Below are positions 50,864 to 60,206 of a DNA stretch of 64,000 bases, piece after piece; positions within the stretch are counted from its first letter, which is position 1; each line of letters starts with the position of its first letter. The stretch is from Saksenaea vasiformis B4078 (taxonomy: Eukaryota > Mucoromycota > Mucoromycetes > Mucorales > Saksenaeaceae), in assembly GCA_000697055.1 (NCBI GenBank), contig JNDT01002356.1, forward strand, positions 186,001 to 250,000. The letters are read 5' to 3'. Position numbers and translations under genes: made by a program. Below the pieces are notes generated by a model. That model had not been told where the DNA came from and did no database searches. It saw only the letters and a program-made list of their open reading frames with translations.

Positions 50864-52139
50864 GCTTTCTCTGTTTAAAGGTACGCGAAACGGAACACCA
50901 AAACATTTTTAAAATTTGGTCCCTTTCTTCGTCCCAGACGTGACGGTTCAAATTTGCACTTCCGGAATCAGAAGTTTGCAGCCCGACCCACACTCTGGGA
51001 AAGAGACATCATGTATTCACATAAGTGCTATCCCAGATATCACCTCCTGAAATCTTATGGAAAGAAAAAAAAGGGACAAAGAAAAAGTCATAGCAGGTCT
51101 TTTGATGGAGAAGCAAGCGCAATTGTAAAGCACTACCATCCATCACCTATCCAAGACAATAGCGTGTGTAGTCCATCAAAGTATCGGCGTTGTTGTACCA
51201 ATGGACACCTATATGCCCGCTGCCATAGCAACGGTCATCCTTGCCGTTGTTGCTACCTATTTGGCAAAGAACAGACGTGGGATCGGAAACCATGATCCGC
51301 GTCTCTTTACCGAGACCACCATGATAGGAAGGCCATCATCATTCCAGAATACACAATAATGGATCAATGCATATGAACGAGGCTTGAAATGTCATTATCT
51401 TATCAAACGATGGCTCCGTTCGGAACGAGGTGTAACACATCTCCGGTTGGCCACTTGAAACTTACAAAGACAGCTCAAGAAGCACCGTTCCCGACCCAGA
51501 ACGTTTTTCCCTCCAAAGAAAAACAAGAGCAATTTGAGCATAGCCATGGTACGGCTAGCCGTCTGGATAGGAACCAGGAGACATAAAAGGCTGCAGCAAG
51601 AAAGGAAATAGTCGACTTTTAATGGCCTTTTTTTTTAAGAAAGGAAAATTTTATTGGCGCCGCCATGTTGCACTAGCTATCCGCCCGTTGCCAACTCGGG
51701 AGGCAAACAAAGGGAAGCTGTAGAAATAACCAAGGAGTAGGATGGATTGCAGAAAAATGAGGCGATACGGACCCGGTAGGAATTGAATCTGTAGATCGCC
51801 GTGGCTTAACAGGCAGACTTTCATTTGTGCACATGAATTCCAAAAATAAAATGGCTGTCTATATACAGTTAAGATGATCATCACGAAGATCCTCTTTTTG
51901 AAAAAGCCATTCCCTTTTAAATTATGCGGCTACTGTACAGTTTATTGCAAACAATCACTAGGTACGAACTATGTTTCCAGTCAGTGACTGATTGTGGGAG
52001 AAGCAAGTTTAAAGGAACTTCCAAGATGGTTTTGATCATGCGATGGGGGATGACATAAAAGAGAACGGGGAGATAGAGAAATATATATGTAATATATACG
52101 CCCTCTCATCTTTTTTTTTAATACCACATCTATGCATGT
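50864..52139. other. intergenic region
   Basis: 1.3 kb between MCM5 and VRG4. A small plus-strand frame (51201-51359, 52 codons) has one hydrophobic segment (PAAIATVILAVVATYLA) but nothing else. T run near 51628. No gene is supported with confidence. Confidence 0.5.
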
Positions 52140-53544
52140 TTAAAGCTTGTTGTTTGCTTGTGCGGCATCCATGGCACTTTGACTTGAGGATGACATTGGA
52201 ATACTTTCTGCTCGAGGCGTGGCTGTGTTTCGGTTGCTCATCGTCTTGGCATAGGAGTAGACTAAGCCAGCAATAAAGCCTAGCACAAATCAAAAAGTGT
52301 TCAATGCACATGGAATAAGAATTTTTTTTTTGGTTCTTAGATCACTTACCCACGATGATTGCCGTAACGTTTCCGAGGGTCGCGCGATCTCCAAAGAACA
52401 GAATGCCAGAAGCAGCAATAGGGAGCTTATTCAATGCACCCACCATGGAGTAGGTAGTAGACGATGTTGTTCGTACACACCATGCCGAAGCATAGGACAT
52501 GGCAAAAGCAGAGGCGCCAGAAAAGATCATAGCCCAGATCATCTGTTGACGACTTTCAACTGGACTGTGCAACAATAAATTAGCGATCCTTTTTGTCCCA
52601 CCACGTGCATTCTACTTACAATATCCTTTCAAAGTTTTCAGCACTCCAGTCTTCAAAAATAAAGCTGGGGATCAACAAGATAGGAATGGACAGAAGATTG
52701 TTGTAAAACACAGTATCAAAATCCTTGAAATTGGTCAGCTTGATGCGTTTGCGCATGTACAAGACAAATGCAGCGGATGAAACACAGTTGCTCGCCATCC
52801 AAAAGTATCCGATAAACGTTGTGTCCAGTTCCACGATCTGCGAAAGCGCCTCAGAAATGTCGGCCCAGCCGGCAATCACGGACGAAAGTACCTAGAATTC
52901 ATATCAGAACATCTCTTCTTTTTTCATTTTTTTCTCCTCAACTCCGTTATGTATATATATACCATTAAGGCGAAAGAGATCAACATCAACCGAGTTACGT
53001 TTCCTCCAAACCAAACGACTTCACCGTATGCAATCAGAATAATGGTCAGATTCTTAAAAATGGTGTAAATTGGAATCCGCAGGTACTGGAGTGACTTTGA
53101 ACCGGTGTAGATCATTGCTACCAAAGCAAAAGCAATTGGAAACCATTTACGAGCTTCGTCTTTGTCAAAGTCACGATATTTGATAAGGTTAAGGAACTTA
53201 AAGGACTGTAAAAGGATCACTGTAACCACATTCTAAGTTAAAACAAAATATCAGTACTCAGACATCGGTACAAAAATCCACAAATAAAGAAAATAAAAAA
53301 ATAAACTCACCTGTACGGCCAACAGCAAAAAGTTCATATTGAAACCGTATCCACTGACAACATATTTATTGGTTACAGTCATGAGAATGCTTGCAAGACA
53401 GTAACTTGCGATCGGTAACGCAGCGCGTGCACCAGGAGACAATCGTATTATGGAAGGGGCAACAATGGAAGGGCCAGGGTATGGTGGAGGTGTGTCATCT
53501 TGCTCCTTTACCACGATCCTGTAATCTTGCTTTCCCTCAGTCAT
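52140..53544 (-). CDS. VRG4: GDP-mannose transporter (Vrg4/Gmt type)
   Basis: Exons 53544-53311, 53232-52963, 52891-52620, 52564-52350 and 52279-52140 join in frame to 376 residues. The drug/metabolite-transporter fold has about ten hydrophobic segments. Signature motifs are [44 protein letters not shown] (with the FKNLT nucleotide-sugar motif) and [15 protein letters not shown], where GALNK is the GDP-mannose recognition motif of Vrg4 proteins. It exchanges cytosolic GDP-mannose for GMP across the Golgi membrane to feed mannan and glycoprotein synthesis. The cytosolic N-terminus is Pro-rich; the C-terminus is Ser/Ala-rich. A CRE-type TGACGTCA lies 154 bp upstream of the start. Confidence 0.95.
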
Positions 53545-53660
53545 TTTTCGCAAACAGAGAAAAGAATTGGCCCAATGGGATGTGCAAAAGAAGAAAGAAA
53601 AAAAAACTGTCAGAGCCCAGCCCAATAAGAAGAAGAAAAGAAAAAAGGGGGCGCCAAAAT

Positions 53661-53896
53661 GGGTTCCGCTACACGCACCCCACCGGGCGCACCCCAATGA
53701 CGTCAGTACAGATAGCAGAAGAATTTTGTTTCTGCTTACCGTACGAAAACCCGTGCCTAACAGGAGGCTAGATGACAGCTCTTTAACTGTCTGTGAGAAC
53801 TTGTTCTTGCACTGTTTGTGGTGGCCGTGATGGCCTCTGAAGCGCTGCTGGACGAGAGTCAATGTTACATCCAGATCGAATGTACGCCTCCAGTAT
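53661..53896 (-). ncRNA. candidate position of Fanzor guide RNA (fRNA)
   Basis: In Fanzor and TnpB loci the guide RNA is usually made from the 3' end of the gene and its downstream flank, ending near the element boundary. Here that interval lies between the Fanzor stop and the candidate left inverted repeat. No structure was computed, so only the position is proposed. Confidence 0.2.
53698..53705. promoter_or_regulatory. CRE-type palindrome TGACGTCA in VRG4 promoter
   Basis: A perfect 8-bp palindrome 154 bp before the VRG4 start codon, inside the 240 bp that also hold the 3' end of the Fanzor locus. bZIP factors of the ATF/CREB class bind this sequence. Regulation of VRG4 is inferred from position only. 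Confidence 0.45.
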
Positions 53897-56800
53897 TCAT
53901 CGCATGTTTTTTCCAGCATTCACGTCTCGATTCCACACCTGTTGGGACTATGAGAAGACATTCTATAATATATTGAGAACCTACAAGTTGGCGTTCTCCA
54001 TTGGTATCCGAAAGGCAATGTTGGCACATCCGTACCGGATACAATATTGACTGCCACGATTGCAAACCTATCGTCAAGTTAGTACATGATACAATTTCAG
54101 GCTAAGTTGATAGTATCGTAAGTTGTTCTTGCGGGACATACTGAAGAATAGCAGAGCACATTATTCTCATTGTCCACGCAACGTTGTCTTCTTCGTTTAT
54201 CAGTTGCAATTCGTAGGTATTTTTTTCTATCAATTTCATGAGCGTCAGATGAACACGTACTGAAGACCATGTATACGAACTTGTGTCTACACCTCTGCCT
54301 GGCCTGACGAACTTCGACCGTCTCATTGTCGCATATACTGCACACTTTGCTTGTTCGGTATTCGTCAATACAGACAACTAGTGCCTTTTGGGACAGTATT
54401 TGGCGGAAACCCTAAGGATGCGATTTAGCAACAGCATGTTTAGATTTGTACATACCTTGATTGGTAAGGGCGCCTGGCCATGCATCGGCCGTAAATCTGC
54501 GTCGCCAAACGCTACTATCGCCGGCCTAGTATCTTGTTGCTCGAACGCTCTAATCCACTGTCTTTCTCTCTTGCGCACTCTTTTCTTATCCTTATGTACC
54601 CATTGCAATGGCTATACCAATTGTTACAAACTATGCCACAGCCTTTCATGACCTTACAATGTCTGCCGCTCCGTATTTCCCAATTAATTTGTCTGCGATA
54701 CAATGTAGTGCCATCTTCCGTTGAGCAGCAAGGCGCTCCCGAGTCTCTCTGTGGCGATAGCTAGAATTGAGCTCTTTTATTCTATTTCCATATATTATTA
54801 GCTTGAACAAAATTACAGCCGCTTAAGTACCTGCACGATTCTTGACTCAGCGTTCTGACATAAGCTGCAAACTCTGGTAAACTGCCAACTTTGGGTGGGG
54901 TGTCACTCAGCCGCGTGTACACATCTTGGATCTCTGCATCCTCTCTGTTCCGAAGTTCTTGTTGCCTGGCCCATGCAAACATCGACGCCACCCTAGATTG
55001 GTACATCATTAGGTTTAGAGATACAAACAGTATCTACCACTACTGATAGTGCCTATTGGTAACGGAGTATATATGTTCACGTCTGGTCTCAGGATCGGCT
55101 AGATCGGAATCAACGGCTGTGATTATAGATCGTATACCTAATTGATCAACTAGACGTAAACCATCCTATCTATGTCTTGAGATTTTTAATCATACCGGGA
55201 TCAACACCAACAATCCGATGTGTCTCGAGCGTTTCTGGAGTCCAGCCGACGGGTTCCTTTCTCAGATGATATATGCCACTGCTTTGGTTGGAAACGTCCA
55301 CGTTCCGCGAAAGGAAGTTAAACTCTTTTCTGGATGATGGCGTTGGCACTATAAGATGATAAAATACCAAAGAATGAGCAAACATGGAACAAAAGGAGCT
55401 GTATTGTATATGATGATACATACTTCTGGGAATTGTATTGACAAATCCAATGCTGACTGACACACCATCCGTCTGCAAGCTGTATATAAACTTGATCTGG
55501 GCGGCCCATGAAACTATTGCGTCTGGTTAATACACAAGAGTCATTCCAGGAACTAGCATACCGTCTGGACCATCAGCATAGCGCCTGAAATGCTTCTGCA
55601 CTTTTGAGAAGTCGAAGATTGCTTCCCATACTTGTTCCTTCCAAAGCTTGTTATCTCGGCAGCGACGCATGAATTCGGTCTGCGGTATGACCGTTCGCCG
55701 CGGACGCATTTCGTATCGTCTTTGTACAGATGTCTAAACAACGATATTGAGCATGGTGAAGAACTATACGCAATATCTATATAGTTACCATTAGCTGCTC
55801 TGGCACGGGCATTCCTTTCCTTTCCGCTTCTACTATGAATTTATGGAATATAATGTTGTTAAAGGGGAAGAAAGCTATATGCAACGTTAAATACACGTTA
55901 AACAGTTTCACTGCATAATCTACCGGTCTGATGTTTTGCCATTGGAAGTAATGTCCAACGTTTCCCGTCCAGTTCCACCGTCCTTTGAAGCATCCAATGC
56001 ATGTACTGTACAATGTTGGCAGCTGCAATCGGATTCAGTTCTTCTTCGTCTTCTCCTAGTTCCAGCTGGGCGATATATCGTTGGTACCCCTCAAGACTTT
56101 CGCTGCGATATCAGTGAATTAATACATGTTTTGCAAATGCAATCCTTACGTGTATAGTATCTCTAGGTCAACCCGACGTGGGCACCATTCCCAGTCTTCT
56201 GGAATGAAAGGGTCATCACGGAAGATGCTTGCAATCATGTTATCCGCTAAGGAAAGATATGAGTCGCTGCTTCATTTAAAACCAGTTCTAACCAAGCTGC
56301 CGGTAAGTTTGTGGCAAGCTGATATTATCATCCGACGCCACATCTTGCCAGAAGGCAATCCACAATCTTCGCAGGTATTTCGGCCAGTTCTCCTTCAGAT
56401 GGCGCTTGGTTGCTGGAAATGGTATTGTTTTCGTGAGTATGTTTAGTTCTCATCTGCAAATTCAATTACCTGTGGCCATCTGTGTAGCAAATGTACCGCT
56501 GGCTCCCTTGAAAAGCGATGTGAGTTCCGGAGGGACATAGACTGTCAACCATAGCAGGTTAGAAACCGGTCAAGAAAAAAGGGATATGTTACATACACCG
56601 GGCACGAGCTGGCACGAAGTCATTAACATAGGTATCCGCTAGATCTCTTTGCCAATCCGCTCTAAACGTCCGCAGCTATACAAAACAGTTACAGACCCCA
56701 AGAAACTCAGTCAAGAACTTACAAGAGAGACTTGATCGCTTTCAGATAGTGTGCCCGCCATGTGAAAGCATCGACTCCAAAAAGATGATTCTGTTATGGG

Positions 56801-57063
56801 CGGACAACCAGAAAAGTGGTGCTGAGTTTCTACCCAACGCAGAAGATGCATGTTTGCTAAGTTTGCAGCATCTCTTCTTAATATTGTGTATTGTTCTGCC
56901 AATGTACGAAATAGATACTATATTAATTGTTAGTTACTTGATATGACATTGGCATACGTACTCTGTAATCTTTGTACGGTTCCCGAAGTAACGTAGACAG
57001 TTTGCACTGTCTCGTTACCGAAAATTGACTTATTTCCCGAAAAGAGACACCCCGTTCCGCCAT
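53897..57063 (-). CDS. Fanzor (eukaryotic TnpB-family RNA-guided endonuclease), possibly truncated by a nonsense codon
   Basis: Eighteen exons join in frame to 714 residues: 57063-56962, 56917-56723, 56675-56597, 56541-56470, 56412-56293, 56246-56150, 56102-55924, 55874-55789, 55733-55562, 55522-55424, 55348-55196, 55137-55044, 54992-54831, 54760-54658, 54611-54456, 54411-54261, 54067-53985 and 53938-53897. The C-terminal RuvC nuclease is complete: Ruv[20 protein letters not shown] with Asp450, Ruv[19 protein letters not shown] with Glu640, and Ruv[16 protein letters not shown] with Asp706. Zinc-ribbon pairs CSIC (647-650) and CQHC (688-691) sit between. [16 protein letters not shown] and [10 protein letters not shown] are also typical. 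Fanzors cut DNA guided by an RNA made next to the gene. TGA 53897-53899 directly follows NMR, and the frame then stays open to 53783, so it may be a new stop. The large intron count suggests long residence in the host genome. Confidence 0.88.
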
Positions 57064-58172
57064 TGCGGCGGTGTAGGCGGTCAAAAAAAAAGGTAGGAAA
57101 GAAAAAAAAAAGATGAAGAGAAGAAAAATCTGTTATGCAGCAGTGGAGAAGTAAACGATGGGATAAAAAACTGTTTCTCATGGTTGGGTGTATTTATCAG
57201 TGGCGCACAATGAAAAGCGGGATCTGAAAACTATTTGATTCATTGTCCCCACTTTGATTTCTCTTCGTTTTTCTCAATGGACATGCTTGAATGAGCACCG
57301 CTTGATATCAACGGCAAACATCCTTCAAATGACCTTTCTGAAAGAAACGAATACTCGTTATTACAAACGTTTATATTATTAGACATCGCCGGTCATTTCC
57401 ATCGACTGTGTCCTTCGAAAACACAAGGATGCTTGGAAGCTGCATATTTGTTTGGAGAATAGTTTCGTGTCTACAAGACTTTTGAATACCTTCAAAAACC
57501 CTTACTTTATATTCTAGTCGTTTGTTGCTCATGCTGGGCCCAACGAATGTGGAGTGACCTTTTGAGGTGGCTCCCAATAAAATGGAACCAGACAACAACA
57601 GCTGCAAATACCTTCAACTACGCCATTTTGAAGGTAAAGGGTGCGCCAGTGCGGTGCGCGCAGAAAAACCCAGAACTATGAACAGGACGGTGATGTCTTC
57701 AGATCATTTCTTTTTATAGATCTTTGATGGTGAGCACTGAGAGAAAACAAAGATGGAGAATCGGGTAAATCATACATATATTGTACTTACTTGGTAGAAA
57801 GAGCCATAATGAAAAGGAACAATAAAAAATTTTCTACACCAACAATAATGATTACTGAGTTGGTTCTAGGTGTCAACTACATTGGATGATGACTGCATTA
57901 TCAATGGTGATCTCTACCTCTTTAGATATTACAACTAGCGTACGTCAGATAGTGTGTCATGAATCTTAATGCAATATGGGACGTTCCTATACTAGACGCT
58001 GTTCAATACAGAAGCGTTCAGTTTTGCACACAATAACAGAATAATATACGTACAATAGGACGTTACTGAACAAAATCAGGTTCATATTCACATAGAGTAT
58101 TATTCGGCATCACAGTGAAACAGAAAATGACATAAATGCATTAAAAAAGTGTGGCATAATCGAACAACAGAT
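57064..58172. other. 5' flank of Fanzor and gene-poor spacer
   Basis: Presumed Fanzor promoter followed by A/T-rich DNA. It contains a perfect 8-bp hairpin (ACCTTCAA..TTGAAGGT, 57610-57635) close to the candidate right inverted repeat. A minus-strand frame at 57371-57607 has no recognisable domain. Confidence 0.45.
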
Positions 58173-58318
58173 TTCTTAGGAGCCATACCTAATCCGACCC
58201 GCAGTTTTTTGGAGCCATACGTTGCACAACCGCACACCCACCGAAACTACCCTAAACCTTATTGATCTCCGAGCCGGGAATTTGGTATGGCTCCAATTTT
58301 TGGTATGGCTCCTAAGAA
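58173..58318. mobile_element. 146-bp MITE with perfect 17-bp terminal inverted repeats
   Basis: The left end TTCTTAGGAGCCATACC (58173-58189) and right end GGTATGGCTCCTAAGAA (58302-58318) are exact reverse complements. A second, inner GGAGCCATA...GGTATGGCTCC pair nests inside (about 58217-58294). There is no coding capacity. Two diverged relatives lie at 3954-4070 and 16939-17030. This is a miniature inverted-repeat transposable element; the transposase family that moves it is not identifiable here. Confidence 0.9.
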
Positions 58319-60206
58319 AAAGGATCGAACAAACGAGCATTTTGACACGCTCTATGGCAAAGCGGATAGATGGAGACCGCTCCACATGAACATGAGGCTT
58401 GAACACAACGTGGCTATAATGCGAAGATAAGGCGCATCACATATCTGCGTCTAGTCCCAATGAACGATAGAAGAACAGTATGTTGTCAAAGGCGGATCCG
58501 CGAAATTTGACGCAACTTTCTTTGTCATACTTTGGCACTCAGTTGGATATTGAACTACCGTACTTTTCTCGTAACGACTGTAAAGCGATTGCAAGAATAG
58601 CTTTTTTAGCAAGCTTTGACCGCATTATCTGGAGTGCGCGTAGCAAATCTATCAAGCTGCGTCATTCCTGGGGGTCGATTATCGGCGTTAATAATTCCTA
58701 CACCGATACGTCATCTACCGCCCACTACTTTTTTTCATTGGTATGTTCATGTCCACATGCGATTTATGTTTCCATCATGGTCGTCATGTCATTTGCATAG
58801 GATATGGTGTTTTCTCCCTTTGATAAGATAACAAAAAGGACGTAGAAGAATAAAGCATTTGGTATAAACTTAAACCATCCCTTCTTAAGGAATACTGCAG
58901 CCACACAGTACAAGTTATGATGGAATGCCCTATTGCCTACATTTCTAACTATGTATGAGACTATAGAAAAGGTCTGGAACCAAGTATCTCATTTCTGCTG
59001 CTTGCATGAAGATACATTCGCAAAAGATATTAGGGAACATCCCCTCAAAAGTAGATCTATAATAGAGGGACAACAGTACAGAATAGTGTGTTTATTGAAG
59101 AAAAATGATACGCAGATTAGGATTCTATTTGTTCTATACTGCTCGAAGCCGCCCCTGAATTCACGGAGAAATTCACGTCTCGTTTACAATGAATAAAACC
59201 TTAGAACAGGTATCCATCGATGAGCACACTCTTTTCTGCAAAGAGGACACGAACATGGAACGGGCGATCCGGAAGTCCCTTGGATAATGTTTTACACAGG
59301 CAAACAACTTTTCTCGCCCATCTGGTGGTACAAATGGGACGGAGATCGACAAGATTACATCATTTGTCATGCAGAACCTTTCATAATGCTTCCCATCTTT
59401 CTGCCAAGGCTACAAGTACCCACTTCGCCGTCGGAAATTACTTTCTCCACACTCAGAGGAATCGGACGGAGTACGTGGCTTGGACCACAGATAACTGATT
59501 TTTGTGTAATAAAGGCGTCTTTTTTTGGGAAAAAAAAAGAAAAAAGAAAAAGAGATAGTAATCGTGCTCTTTGCTCCTCATGCCTCGTCACTTCATCACT
59601 TGTTATAGAAATTGTTCTATTACCGGGAGAGAAGTACGGCATTGAAATCTGTACGTGTCAGCAAAACGTTGCTCATCCAGTGGCGTTCGTCGTGCATTAA
59701 AATGAAACTGTTGTGCAGGGGTTCCGTGGAGTAAATGACATTTGCCTTGAAGAATGGAAGGCTTCAGGGAGATACTCTCCACAGCATTTTTAGTCGCCAA
59801 TGAGATGGCTTGCATTTTCCCTTTACAAAGGGTTCACCATCATAGAGAAACCATTGAACTTAACTCTGTTTGTTTGTAACCAACAATTGCATTGCTTAAA
59901 CAAATCCTATCGCGCTGCAGTCTAGATAAAGCATTGAGACTGATTTATGACATAACGGGTATAACGATGGCACAAGTATGCAATGATTCTGGTAACGTTC
60001 ATATCGCTTCAATAGATGCAAGTTTGTAAGGGATATGTTTCAATCAATGGTAGCGGATAGTGATGTCTTCTAGAAGGGGACCCCTGGTGTCGATCTTCCA
60101 TGCCGGGACAATATTTAGCCGGATAGGTTAGGTTTCGTTTTCAGAAACCACCGCCTGCCCGTCCGCCTGAACAGGATCTTCCCTTCCCTTTCTCTCCATT
60201 GATTTC
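58319..60206. other. gene-poor region with decayed coding fragments
   Basis: Holds the possible LINE remnant at 58480-58800 and short minus-strand frames (for example 59603-59815, 70 codons) without recognised domains. An A-rich run lies near 59530. No intact gene is seen before the metallopeptidase start at 60207. Confidence 0.5.
58480..58800 (+). pseudogene. possible LINE remnant (zf-RVT-like C-terminal domain)
   Basis: A 106-codon frame reads ELPYFSRNDCKAIARIAF, then a spacer, then AHYFFSLVCSCPHAIYV. The order (Leu-Pro..aromatic-Arg-Asn start, helical middle, HFFF..C.CPH end) resembles the zinc-binding domain at the end of non-LTR retrotransposon reverse transcriptases. The upstream Cys pair and the reverse transcriptase itself are absent. 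It is judged by eye from pattern only and may be chance. Confidence 0.25.

Larger units (their letters stand above)
53661..57671. mobile_element. possible Fanzor-carrying element bounded by imperfect inverted repeats
   Basis: The left flank at 53661-53695 and the right flank at 57639-57671 are imperfect inverted complements. Both have the pattern GGGTT...CGCACC..AC.GG.CGCACCC when the right end is reverse-complemented, about 70-75% identical over 33-35 bp by eye. They lie either side of the Fanzor gene. No target-site duplication is evident. The left repeat overlaps the VRG4 promoter, so it could instead be ordinary GC-rich promoter sequence. Confidence 0.3.

Noticed and set aside
51201..51359. 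A 52-codon frame with one membrane segment
   Set aside because: Too short, with no promoter context or family match; it could be the N-terminal remnant of a membrane enzyme but cannot be supported.
54102..54377. A RuvC-III-like [10 protein letters not shown] frame as the end of the Fanzor
   Set aside because: A canonical [12 protein letters not shown] motif lies further downstream (53903-53938) and joins in frame after a CQHC zinc pair, so this stretch is better placed inside an intron.
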